Of a stretch of DNA of 64,000 nucleotides, positions 49,573 through 57,923 are shown in pieces. The notes beneath the pieces were generated by a model. The model saw only the letters and a list, made by a program, of their open reading frames with translations, was not told where the DNA came from and did not search any database. How positions within the stretch are numbered: position 1 is the first letter of the stretch; each line of letters starts with the position of its first letter. Position numbers and translations under genes: made by a program. Source of the DNA: WQXF01 sp031553615 (GTDB lineage: Bacteria; Bacillota; Clostridia; Christensenellales; Aristaeellaceae). The stretch covers positions 19,021 through 83,020 of the forward strand of contig JAVBLJ010000023.1 in NCBI GenBank assembly GCA_031553615.1. Direction: 5' to 3'.

Positions 49573-50601
49573 CTATCCGGCCTTGTAGAAGGCGATGAAC
49601 AGCGCGCCATCCTGCGCGCGGGCGAAGATGCGGATCGGGAAATCGAAATCGTTTTGGAATACCAAGTTCAAATCGGGCGAACCCACCGCGGCATCAACGC
49701 CGTGCGGCAGGTACTTTGCGCCCGCGGGCCCGTGAGGGCGGCGGTAGAGTATGGTCATGCCCTTGGGCAACTGGAGCAGCACGTTGTATAGCGTGCTGGA
49801 GACCTGGCAGGTTCCGCCGCCGTAACCGGGCATGGTGCCGCCATTGATCAGCACCGGGGCAGGCATGTATCCGCGCTGGCGGCGATAGGGGCCGGCCACG
49901 TCGTTGAACGAAAACTTCTCTCCCGGCACCATCACATTCGATATGAAATCGCAGGCCACGCCGATGTTGGTGATGCGCCCGATGTTGAGCTCGGTCTGTG
50001 CGGTATTGTAAAAGCTGGTAAACGCGGCGATGAGGTCGCCATTCTTGGCGTAATCCACCGTAGGACAAACCGGCGTGAGTTCGGTCAGCTTCGATACGGG
50101 AACATAGCCAATGCCGCGCTGGAAGGGCACCGTCGCCCAGCCATCCTCAATATACCACAGGCTGATGTAGCTGCCCGCCGTAAGCGTGCACCACGCGCCG
50201 CCTTCGGTATCGGTAGAGGTGAAAACGCCCGTGTCCGCAGCGACCTTGGCGATTTGCAAATGGGGCACCGCACCGTAGGGCAGCGTATGCTCCGGGTCGA
50301 GCGCCACGATATCGCGCACCTGCACGCGCAGCACGTAGCCATCGCCATATTTCGAGGCGACGTAGAGCCACTCGGGCGTAAAATCGTAAATCTGTATTCG
50401 CTCGTTGGCCTTCACGGTGCCCAGCACAGCGCCTTCGCGATCCTCGGTAGCGCGCACTGACATATCACGAATCATGATGCCCGTAAAGCGGACGGCGGTG
50501 GTTTCCAGCGCGCGCCCCGCGTGCGCGGGTATGTACGCGAAGATACAAACAAACGCAAGGATAAGCGCACATGCGCGCCTTGCCGGAGACTGTTTCGGCA
50601 T
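49573..50601 (-). CDS. Secreted VanW-family protein with N-terminal SH3-like domains
   Basis: A 342-aa exported protein. Signal peptide about residues 1-28 (CALILAFVCIFAYIPAHA). Two SH3b-like repeats (about 45-100 and 110-170), then the VanW domain with the typical NIGVACDFISNVMVPGEKFSFND and GGGTCQVSSTLYNVLL. VanW proteins occur in vancomycin-resistance clusters and more widely near cell-wall genes; their chemistry is unknown. Here there are no van genes, so a cell-wall or spore-cortex role is more likely. GGAGAG precedes the ATG. Confidence 0.9.
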   Translation of the reverse strand: MPKQSPARRACALILAFVCIFAYIPAHAGRALETTAVRFTGIMIRDMSVRATEDREGAVLGTVKANERIQIYDFTPEWLYVASKYGDGYVLRVQVRDIVALDPEHTLPYGAVPHLQIAKVAADTGVFTSTDTEGGAWCTLTAGSYISLWYIEDGWATVPFQRGIGYVPVSKLTELTPVCPTVDYAKNGDLIAAFTSFYNTAQTELNIGRITNIGVACDFISNVMVPGEKFSFNDVAGPYRRQRGYMPAPVLINGGTMPGYGGGTCQVSSTLYNVLLQLPKGMTILYRRPHGPAGAKYLPHGVDAAVGSPDLNLVFQNDFDFPIRIFARAQDGALFIAFYKAG

Positions 50602-50683
50602 GCGGTATCTCTCCTATTCAGCGTGTACAGCGTATACAGATTTTGCATGTTTCGTGGGCCTGCCTGCGCGGGCGCACCATAAC

Positions 50684-50712
50684 ATTATAGCACCGCGCAT
50701 ATGCTTACGCAA
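50684..50712 (-). promoter_or_regulatory. Promoter of the VanW gene
   Basis: On the minus strand, TTGCGT (50707-50712), 17-bp spacer, TATAAT (50684-50689). Confidence 0.7.
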
Positions 50713-50731
50713 CAGGGGAGGAGGGATCCGC

Positions 50732-51589
50732 ATGGGGTATCGCAGAGAAACTTTGGTGCTGCGGGCGCCCGGAGGAAATCGGGTGGGGTTCGTGGTGTGG
50801 GAGCGGGGTGAGCGGCAGGGAAGCCTGCGCTGCAACCTGAACGGCCTGCCGCCGGAGGAGGAGATGCGCCTGCTTTGGCTGGCGGAGGGCTCATTTGCAC
50901 TGCGCGATGGCGGAACCGTGCGCGCCGATTCCGCCGGATTGGCGAGCCAAAACATCCTGATTGCGGGGAATGCGCCGCTGGTGGGCATTGCGCTGACCCG
51001 CAGCGAGGGTGCGCTGTATGCGCACGCATATGTGCAGGGTGCGAGTGGGGAAGCCGCTCCCGGTGCGGAGCGGCTGCAAGCGCTGGCAGCGACGCTGCTG
51101 GAGGCGCAAAGCACGAAGGAGGGCAGAGCTTCCGGCATACGGGAAGAGGATGCGTGTGTGGGCCGTGAAGCCCGACGCAAAGCGTTCCCCGAAGAGCATG
51201 TTGAAGAGCATGTTGAAGCGGCTTCCCCAATGCTTTCCGGGGTGAAATCCGAAAGCTTTTCCGAGCAGTCCTCCGGTGCGTCCGCGAGGTCTGTGAGTTT
51301 CACGCCTGGGGAACCGTGGCCGGATGCGTTGGAGCCGTACCGCGCCCTCTTTCTGCGCATGCATGCCGACACGGGAACGCCGATGGCCCGCGTTCGTGCC
51401 TGGATGCCGGAGGAGAGGGAACGCAAAAGCCCGCGCGGCCTGGAGCTCGAGCGTGATACTGAGCGTGAGCCTGCGCGGGTGTCGGGCCTGTGGTGCGCCC
51501 CTGCCTGGCCCCCGCCGCCCGGCCTGCCGGGAGCGGTCTGGCGCGAGGGCTGTTGGACGCTGCCATTGGCGCGGCGGGACGGGATGTGA
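50732..51589 (+). CDS. Hypothetical protein, unrecognised
   Basis: A 285-aa protein with GGGGAGGAGGG before the ATG at 50732. Residues 1-115 look like one beta-rich domain (ETLVLRAPGGNRVGFVVWER, CNLNGLPPEEEMRLLWLAEG). Residues ~120-200 are low-complexity and acidic, with a short internal repeat EEHVEEHVEA. Residues 200-285 are Pro/Arg/Trp-rich. No signal peptide or helix. I do not recognise the family. It converges on the small gene at 51599; both sit among spore-related genes. Confidence 0.7.
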   Translation: MGYRRETLVLRAPGGNRVGFVVWERGERQGSLRCNLNGLPPEEEMRLLWLAEGSFALRDGGTVRADSAGLASQNILIAGNAPLVGIALTRSEGALYAHAYVQGASGEAAPGAERLQALAATLLEAQSTKEGRASGIREEDACVGREARRKAFPEEHVEEHVEAASPMLSGVKSESFSEQSSGASARSVSFTPGEPWPDALEPYRALFLRMHADTGTPMARVRAWMPEERERKSPRGLELERDTEREPARVSGLWCAPAWPPPPGLPGAVWREGCWTLPLARRDGM

Positions 51590-51598
51590 ACGCCGGGG

Positions 51599-52027
51599 CT
51601 ATTCCATGGCTGCGGGCATAAAGACTGCGTTTTGCGCTGCGTTTTTGTGCTGTTGAATGATGGAATCGTAGTACGCGTGGCGGGTGGGCTGCCCCGGCGT
51701 GCTGGGAACACCGTATAGAGTTCCGCTGGTGGGGTAAGATGTAGGTGGGTACATAGGGGGTGGCATGCGCATGCGCGGGCCGTTCGAGGGGTGCTCCCCC
51801 CCAAGTGATTGCCCGGCCGCCTGCGCGGAGATTGCTTGCGCCGCATAGGGCCGCTCGGCGGGCTGATAGGAAGCCGGGGCTGCATTGGGCCGCGCCTGCA
51901 AATGGCTCCAGTGGGCGGCCAGCGCTTGCAGATCGGTCCAGGCAGGGCCGACGGCCTCCGCCTCCGCGCCGGTTGGGTACAAGCCCTGCGCTTTGCGCAG
52001 CATCGCGTAGGGGGAAGGATGGATCAT
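51599..52027 (-). CDS. Hypothetical Ala/Pro/Tyr-rich small protein
   Basis: A 142-aa protein with GGAGGTGG 8 nt before the ATG. Low-complexity: Ala/Gln-rich centre, then MPPPMYPPTSYPTSGTLYG, then YYDSIIQQHKNAAQNAVF at the end. No signal peptide or helix. The Tyr/Pro-rich composition recalls coat or matrix proteins, but that is only a resemblance. Its upstream gap contains a small TTCCC/GGGAA hairpin. Confidence 0.6.
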   Translation of the reverse strand: MIHPSPYAMLRKAQGLYPTGAEAEAVGPAWTDLQALAAHWSHLQARPNAAPASYQPAERPYAAQAISAQAAGQSLGGEHPSNGPRMRMPPPMYPPTSYPTSGTLYGVPSTPGQPTRHAYYDSIIQQHKNAAQNAVFMPAAME

Positions 52028-52168
52028 GATGCGCCACCTCCAGCTGCTTGATCAAATGCTCTTGCCGCATCCTATGCTCGTGTCGCGATGAGGGTGAGCG
52101 GAAAATGACGGCCACCGCGTTAAGATTTCCCAAAACGGGAATTTGGTCGCATATTGGAGAAAAAAGCA

Positions 52169-52197
52169 TTGAGAAAGCTTGGATATTACGGTATAAT
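52169..52197 (+). promoter_or_regulatory. Strong promoter of the beta-propeller gene
   Basis: TTGAGA (52169-52174), 17-bp spacer and perfect TATAAT (52192-52197); transcription would start near 52204. Confidence 0.85.
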
Positions 52198-52233
52198 GTC
52201 TCAGTATGTTGGTAAAGTGAGGTGTCTATAATT

Positions 52234-54948
52234 TTGAAAGACAATATTTCCGAACAGAATATAACGCCGCGCACGCCGGTTCAGCGTGACCGTGTAGACG
52301 AAGAAGCGGAGTTGCCCGGTGGCGCATATTCTTCCGTTGAGGAAGAGAGCGCGATGAGCGGGCCGCCCCGGCGGAGGCGCTCCGAGCGTTTCTCCTATTT
52401 GCGCGATGAAGATATTGAGGAGCAGCCGGTGCAGAGCAACCGGGTTGCGCCGGTACAGCCGCGCCGGGAAGCCAGCGCACCTGCCGGACGTGCTCCGGCT
52501 GCGCAGACGCGCCGGGAGGCCGATGCGCCTGCAGGGCGTACGTCCGCGCAACCGCGTCGCGATGCCGAAGCGCCGCCCAAGCGCGAAGGCGATACGCGCA
52601 TCGCAACGAGCCAGGAACGGCGTGGCGCTGCCGCGGCCGATCCGCGGCGCATGCCCGCGCAGCAACCGCCCAAGGCGGCGCAATACACCCTTACGCGCGG
52701 GGCGGGCAAGGTCATTGCGCAAAAGCTCAAGTTTGAGGACGACGAGTACGACGATGAGCCGTTTGACGACGAGTACGACGACGAGGACGATTACAAGCAT
52801 TACCGGAAGTCCAAGGGCAAGCGTACACGCCGAGGCTGGATTGTGGCCCTCTCGGTTCTTCTGGGGCTGGCGCTCTTGCTGTGCGCCGCATGGCTCTTTG
52901 TGCCGGCGGCCAAGGACATGATGACCGGCGCGGTGAGCACGGTTTCCACCTGGGTATCGAATGTGCTGCCCTTCGGCCAGCCCTCGAGCACCATGGAAAT
53001 CCGCTCGGTGGAAGCAGAGGAGCGCGATGGAGAAGTCGTATATTCGGTGCGCACCTCGAACGGTGTCGACCGCGTGCGTGTGGCCGATGAATTCGGCGGC
53101 TTGCTGGCAACCAGCCCGGACATGAACGGCAACACGACCGTATACCAGGAAAGCGCGGATCAGATGCTGTGGGTGCTCACGACTCCAGATGAAGGGTATC
53201 AAGGCTCGGTGACCGTGCAGATCGGCACCAAAACCGAGTGGCCGAAGGGCGCATCCAAGCAGATACTGCTGGCCGCGTCGCTGACTACATCCGAACCGCA
53301 GCCTTCGCCGACGCCTTCTCCCTCGCCGGAGCCGGAGGTGACCAGCGAGCCTACTCCGGAGCCCACTCCGACGCCGGAGCCCACTCCGACGCCGACGCCT
53401 ACCCCCACGCCGACACCAACACCGGTGCCTTACCTGCCGCTGGCGATTGAGCCGGTAAAGGCCGTTGTGCCCGACAGAATGAAGCTGACCAGCACCGTGC
53501 TCGTCAATGGTGCGGAGCAGGCCGATTATGTGCGCGCCAGCGGTGCTGACGACGAGCCGGTTGCTTTGGGTGACCCGGACGACTACGGCGCGAAGATCGG
53601 CGTACTTTCCTTCCGCGGCGGGCCGCAGCGCCAGAATGCCACCTATGGCACCGCCGAAGTGAAGGATGCGACGCTGGAGCTGGTGTGGACTGCCAAGACC
53701 GGCGGGACCGGCGGCGATGGCGGATCCACCTGGTCCGGACAGCCGCTGCTGGTCCGCTGGCCCAAGGAAGCCCGCGAAATGATGAACATCCTGCCCGAAA
53801 AGCAGAGCAAGCAGGATCTGGTCGAGGGGATTTACCCGCTGCGTGATGGCAAAATCTACTTCTTCGACATCGCGGATGGTACCCCCACCCGGGATCCGAT
53901 CGACGCGGGCTATGCCTTCGAAGGAACGGCCGCCGTGGATCCGCGCGGCGTACCGCTGCTGTTTACCAGCCAGGGCTGGATGGGCGATACGTCTGCACCG
54001 GCGGGAACCGTGGGCATGCGCGTATTCAACCTTATCGACCAATCGCAGATGTTCTATGAGGACGGCAAGAACGAACAGGCCACCATGCAGTTGACAGGGG
54101 TGAACGGATCGGCGGTGATGGATCCGAATTCCAAAACGCTTATTTACGCCGGAAACAATAGCTTGCTGTATACAATTGCGCTGCACGCAAAGCTCGACAA
54201 GGAAGCAAAGACCGTGACCGTCGAACCGGAAGTGGCGGCTTACAAGTACGCAGTGGGCAAGAAAAAGACATTCGGCATCGTCAACAGCGTGGCGGTCTAC
54301 GATCACTACGCCTATGTCGCCGACATTGCGGGTGTGCTGCAGTGCGTCGATCTGAACACCATGACCTGCGTATGGGCTTCCAACCTCAAGGATAGTGCTC
54401 ATAGCTCTGTCTCGCTGGAAGAGGGTGCGAATGGTGAAGTCGCGCTCTATGTGGGCACAATGGTCAATTTCCAGGGCGCGGGCGGCAAGGCGCTGCTGCG
54501 CCGCATCAATGCACTAACCGGCGAGGAGATTTGGCAAAAGTCGTACAAGGTTTCCTACAAAAAGGGTGATGAGCACAACGGCTCTGCGGCTTCTCCGCTG
54601 ATCGGCAAAGGCAACATTAGCGACCTGGTCATATTCACCATCGATAAGACGGTGGATGGCGCGACCATGTACGCGCTGGACAAGGAAACCGGTGAGGAGA
54701 TTTGGGCGGAGCCCCTTGATGCATCCGCATGGAGTTCGCCCATCGCGATCTACACGCCTGAAGGCGTCTCCTACCTGATCCAGGGTGACCGCACGGGTAC
54801 GCTGCGCCTGTTGGGTGGCTACGATGGCAACACGATTACGACCCTGAAGCTGAGCTCGGGCCCGATCGACTGTTCGCCGGCTGCATACAAGGACATGATC
54901 GTGGTGAGCAGCAGCGAGGCCAAGATTTTCGGCGTGAAGATTCACTAA
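52234..54948 (+). CDS. Membrane-anchored PQQ-like beta-propeller protein
   Basis: A protein of about 904 aa. I prefer the TTG at 52234, placed 11 nt after GTGAGG; a GTG at 52222 is the alternative. Layout from the TTG: cytoplasmic Arg/Ala/Pro-rich region with repeated RREA-APAGR units (about 75-125), acidic patch (FEDDEYDDEPFDDEYDDEDD), one membrane helix (about 202-223), a small beta domain, a Pro/Thr-rich spacer built from TPxPTPTPEP repeats (about 355-405), then an outside PQQ/WD-like propeller with repeated blades (EIWAEPLDAS, EEIWQKSYKV). It may act as an assembly scaffold or cell-envelope sensor; no catalytic site is evident. glpK follows after 45 nt. Confidence 0.8.
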   Translation: MKDNISEQNITPRTPVQRDRVDEEAELPGGAYSSVEEESAMSGPPRRRRSERFSYLRDEDIEEQPVQSNRVAPVQPRREASAPAGRAPAAQTRREADAPAGRTSAQPRRDAEAPPKREGDTRIATSQERRGAAAADPRRMPAQQPPKAAQYTLTRGAGKVIAQKLKFEDDEYDDEPFDDEYDDEDDYKHYRKSKGKRTRRGWIVALSVLLGLALLLCAAWLFVPAAKDMMTGAVSTVSTWVSNVLPFGQPSSTMEIRSVEAEERDGEVVYSVRTSNGVDRVRVADEFGGLLATSPDMNGNTTVYQESADQMLWVLTTPDEGYQGSVTVQIGTKTEWPKGASKQILLAASLTTSEPQPSPTPSPSPEPEVTSEPTPEPTPTPEPTPTPTPTPTPTPTPVPYLPLAIEPVKAVVPDRMKLTSTVLVNGAEQADYVRASGADDEPVALGDPDDYGAKIGVLSFRGGPQRQNATYGTAEVKDATLELVWTAKTGGTGGDGGSTWSGQPLLVRWPKEAREMMNILPEKQSKQDLVEGIYPLRDGKIYFFDIADGTPTRDPIDAGYAFEGTAAVDPRGVPLLFTSQGWMGDTSAPAGTVGMRVFNLIDQSQMFYEDGKNEQATMQLTGVNGSAVMDPNSKTLIYAGNNSLLYTIALHAKLDKEAKTVTVEPEVAAYKYAVGKKKTFGIVNSVAVYDHYAYVADIAGVLQCVDLNTMTCVWASNLKDSAHSSVSLEEGANGEVALYVGTMVNFQGAGGKALLRRINALTGEEIWQKSYKVSYKKGDEHNGSAASPLIGKGNISDLVIFTIDKTVDGATMYALDKETGEEIWAEPLDASAWSSPIAIYTPEGVSYLIQGDRTGTLRLLGGYDGNTITTLKLSSGPIDCSPAAYKDMIVVSSSEAKIFGVKIH

Positions 54949-54993
54949 CGAGCCCTGAAGAATTCTAGCGCAAAGACGCGGGAGGTGCCGGGG

Positions 54994-56484
54994 ATGCGAT
55001 GCTTTGTCATCGCGATGGATCAAGGCACGACCAGCTCCCGTGCCGTGGTGTTTGATGCCCAAGGAAGTGCGATCGCGCAGCACAACATCGAATTCCCGCA
55101 GATTTACCCCCAGCCGGGCTGGGTGGAGCACGACCCCGTGGCCATCCTGCGCACGCAGACCGATGCGCTGCATCATGCGGTACGCGCGGCGGGCATCTCC
55201 CCCGGGGAGATCGCGGCGGTGGGGTTGACCAATCAGCGCGAGACAACCGTGCTCTGGGATCGCGGGACCGGTAAGCCGGTGCACAACGCTATTGTGTGGC
55301 AGTGTCGTCGCACCGCGCCCTACGTGGAGCGGCTTCGGGCCGAAGGCTACGAGCCGCACATCCGCAGCGCCACCGGGCTGATGCCCGATGCATACTTTTC
55401 CGCCACCAAGCTGGCCTGGCTGCTCGACGAGTTGAACCTGCATGCGCGCGCGGAGGCGGGGGAGCTGTGCTTCGGCACCATCGATAGCTGGCTGGCCTGG
55501 AACCTGGTGGAGGGTCATCCGCATGTGACCGACGTTTCCAATGCCAGCCGCACCATGCTGTTCAACATCCACACCATGGATTGGGACGACACACTGTTGC
55601 GCGCGTTGCGCATACCGCGCGCTGTGCTGCCCCGGGTGGTCGATACCGCCGCGGTAGTGGGCATGCTCGATGCTAAAATTTTGGGCTCTGCGGTGCCGCT
55701 GGCCTCCATGGCGGGCGACCAGCAGGCGGCGCTCTTTGGCCAGGCGTGTTATACGCCGGGCATGATGAAGAATACCTACGGTACCGGTTGCTTCCTGCTG
55801 ATGAACACCGGACACACGCCGGTGGCCTCGCACCATGGGCTGGTTTCCACCGTGGGCTGGCGTATCGGAGGCAAGACCACCTACGCGCTGGAGGGCAGCG
55901 TGTTCATCGGCGGCGCGGCGGTACAGTGGCTGCGCGACGAGATGGGGCTGATTCAAAGCGCAGCGGAGAGCGAGGCCATCGCCGCTTCGCTGACCGACAA
56001 CGGCGGAGTGTACATGGTGCCCGCTTTTGCCGGGCTGGGCGCGCCGCACTGGGATATGTACAGCCGAGGGTTGATCATTGGGCTCACGCGAGGCACGGGG
56101 AAGGCCCACATCGTGCGCGCAGCGCTCGAATCCATCGCCTATCAATCCTTCGAGTTGGTCGAGGCCATGGTGCGCGATTGTGGCGTAGAACCGCAGGACG
56201 TGCGCGTGGACGGCGGGGCGAGCGCGAACGGTTTCCTGGTGCAGCTGCAGGCCGATCTATTGCGGGTGCCGGTCGTGCGGCCCAACGTGATCGAGACCAC
56301 GGCGCTCGGCGCAGCGTTGCTGGCCGGATTGGCGACCGGGGTGTGGCCGGATTTGGCTGCGCTGAGCGAGGTTTGGCGGCAAGGACATCGTTTCCTACCC
56401 AACATGGCGATCGAGGAGCGCGACCGGAACCTGGCCGGTTGGTATCGGGCTGTGCAGCGTGCGCAGCATTGGGTGGAAGAGTGA
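54994..56484 (+). CDS. glpK: Glycerol kinase
   Basis: A 496-aa FGGY kinase that makes glycerol-3-phosphate. The ATP site AMDQGTTSSRAVVFD, glycerol-contact TNQRETTVLWDR and signature GGASANGFLVQLQADLL-like segment are all present. GGGAGG lies 9 nt before the ATG at 54994. It is probably co-transcribed with the upstream gene or read from its promoter; no glpF or glpD is adjacent. Confidence 0.95.
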   Translation: MRCFVIAMDQGTTSSRAVVFDAQGSAIAQHNIEFPQIYPQPGWVEHDPVAILRTQTDALHHAVRAAGISPGEIAAVGLTNQRETTVLWDRGTGKPVHNAIVWQCRRTAPYVERLRAEGYEPHIRSATGLMPDAYFSATKLAWLLDELNLHARAEAGELCFGTIDSWLAWNLVEGHPHVTDVSNASRTMLFNIHTMDWDDTLLRALRIPRAVLPRVVDTAAVVGMLDAKILGSAVPLASMAGDQQAALFGQACYTPGMMKNTYGTGCFLLMNTGHTPVASHHGLVSTVGWRIGGKTTYALEGSVFIGGAAVQWLRDEMGLIQSAAESEAIAASLTDNGGVYMVPAFAGLGAPHWDMYSRGLIIGLTRGTGKAHIVRAALESIAYQSFELVEAMVRDCGVEPQDVRVDGGASANGFLVQLQADLLRVPVVRPNVIETTALGAALLAGLATGVWPDLAALSEVWRQGHRFLPNMAIEERDRNLAGWYRAVQRAQHWVEE

Positions 56485-56534
56485 GCGGCGCAAAACTTCT
56501 TTTTGCGCGACACACAGCTATTCTATGCCCAAAA

Positions 56535-56566
56535 CTACATCATTTGCTAACTGCATCATTTGCTAA
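56535..56566 (+). repeat. Direct duplication, 16-bp unit x2
   Basis: CATCATTTGCTAA occurs twice just before the glpK terminator. Confidence 0.8.
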
Positions 56567-56570
56567 AGGA

Positions 56571-56610
56571 AGCGGAGTGCAAGCATGTTTGGGCATGCTT
56601 CCTCCGCTTT
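56571..56610 (+). terminator. Terminator after glpK
   Basis: AGCGGAG and AAGCATG pair with CATGCTT and CTCCGCTTT around a TTTGGG loop. Confidence 0.85.
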
Positions 56611-56724
56611 CGTCCGCATCCGATGCTTTTCTGACATTTTCAGTAGAAATATTCAAGGAAATCGGAGACGCTTTTCAAGTATCACCAAAAGTATCACAAA
56701 ATGCTCTTTTGAAAAAATGCGTGC

Positions 56725-56753
56725 TTCCCAAAATCCGGGAAGTGTGTTATACT
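56725..56753 (+). promoter_or_regulatory. Possible vegetative promoter of spo0A
   Basis: TTCCCA (56725-56730), 17-bp spacer and TATACT (56748-56753), about 165 nt upstream of spo0A. A sigma-H promoter, usual for spo0A, was not convincing by eye. Confidence 0.5.
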
Positions 56754-56789
56754 AAGAAAAAATGATGAAAGCATAAGTAATGTGACAAG

Positions 56790-56831
56790 TGTCGACGTGT
56801 TTCGACTTTAGAAAAGGCTGGTTTTGTCGAA
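56790..56831 (+). promoter_or_regulatory. Cluster of three 0A boxes upstream of spo0A
   Basis: A perfect TGTCGAA lies at 56825-56831. Two near-matches precede it: TGTCGAC (56790-56796), and AGTCGAA on the minus strand (56801-56807). Spo0A~P binding here would give autoregulation, as known in Bacillus. The rest of the gap 56485-56920 has the glpK terminator and the duplication. Confidence 0.75.
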
Positions 56832-56920
56832 GAAAGTCGGGACACGGTATCCGCGACACGATTGTACGGAAGGACGACAATGGGAAGCTGAGAGACGGAT
56901 GAGGGAAGGAAGGGAAAAAG

Positions 56921-57697
56921 ATGGATCAGGTCAAAGTGCTTATCGTCGATGATAATGTGGAGCTACGGGGGGTCGTATCCAAGTTTTTCGCTCGCCAAGA
57001 GGGTATTTCCGTAGTGGGACAGGCATCCAACGGCGAAGATGCGCTAAAGCTCATCGCGGAAACTGTGCCGGATGTATTGCTTTTGGATATCATTATGCCC
57101 AAGATGGATGGCTACAGCATGCTGGAGCAGATGCGTCAGCTCAACCTGCCCAAGGAGCCCGAGGTTATTGCGCTGACGGCGTTGGGGCGGGACGATTTCA
57201 TCACCCGTGCGGTGGAATTGGGCGTGCGCTACTACATGGTCAAGCCCTTCGACTTCCCGGTGCTTTATCAGCGCGTGATGGAGATTGCGGGCCGCCGCGT
57301 GGCCAAGAGCGACACGGTGATGACCATGCCCACCGCAGCCCCTGCCCGCTCGCTGGATGAGCGCATCGCCGGCCTCTTCCTGACTATCGGCATCCCGGCC
57401 CACATTAAGGGCTATCAATTCCTGCGCGAGGCGGTCAAAATGGTGATGGATCAGCCCGAGATGATCAACCGGATCACCAAGGAGCTCTACCCTGGCATCG
57501 CCCGCCGCTTCAACACCACGGCCAGCAAGGTGGAACGCGCCATTCGCCACGCCATCGAGGTCGCTTGGAACCGGGGACGCATCGAGGTGCTGAACCAAGT
57601 ATTTGGCATCAACGTGTGCTCGCTGGATGAGAAGCCCACCAACGGCGAATTCATCGCCCTTGTTGCAGATAAGCTGAGCATGGAGCGCAGCGCGTGA
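56921..57697 (+). CDS. spo0A: Spo0A, master regulator of sporulation
   Basis: A 258-aa response regulator. The receiver domain has the acidic pair D10-D11, phosphoacceptor Asp56 in LLLDIIMPKMDG and Lys108 in MVKPFDFPV. The C-terminal DNA-binding domain (about 140-258) is of Spo0A type: IPAHIKGYQFLREAVKMV and TASKVERAIRHAIEVAWNRG. AGGAAGGG precedes the ATG. Usually spoIVB lies upstream; here it is glpK. Its presence shows that the lineage is spore-forming. Confidence 0.96.
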   Translation: MDQVKVLIVDDNVELRGVVSKFFARQEGISVVGQASNGEDALKLIAETVPDVLLLDIIMPKMDGYSMLEQMRQLNLPKEPEVIALTALGRDDFITRAVELGVRYYMVKPFDFPVLYQRVMEIAGRRVAKSDTVMTMPTAAPARSLDERIAGLFLTIGIPAHIKGYQFLREAVKMVMDQPEMINRITKELYPGIARRFNTTASKVERAIRHAIEVAWNRGRIEVLNQVFGINVCSLDEKPTNGEFIALVADKLSMERSA

Positions 57698-57729
57698 TGC
57701 AGCGCGCAATTCCATTGGGTGTGTTGCAC

Positions 57730-57763
57730 AAAAGACCGCGGCATTGCGCTCCCGCGGTCTTTT
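57730..57763 (+). terminator. Terminator after spo0A
   Basis: AAAAGACCGCGG pairs perfectly with CCGCGGTCTTTT around a 10-nt loop. Confidence 0.9.
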
Positions 57764-57765
57764 GC

Positions 57766-57817
57766 ATTTCATTCATTCAATCCATTCATTCGATCCATTC
57801 ATTCGGTCCATTCATGC
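57766..57817 (+). repeat. Tandem array, 13-bp unit, about 4 copies
   Basis: Copies of ATCCATTCATTCG-like sequence directly after the spo0A terminator. Confidence 0.85.
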
Positions 57818-57923
57818 AACCTGTAGTCGCCATTTTCTCCGCGGAGGGCTTGTTGGCCGCATATCACTATGTTGTAGGGCATAGGGATGTACGGCGAATA
57901 GCATCATGGGAGGGGACGACCGG

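Noticed and set aside
49573..50601. Vancomycin resistance cluster, suggested by the VanW domain
   Set aside because: No vanH, ligase, vanX or two-component genes are present; VanW proteins are common outside resistance clusters.
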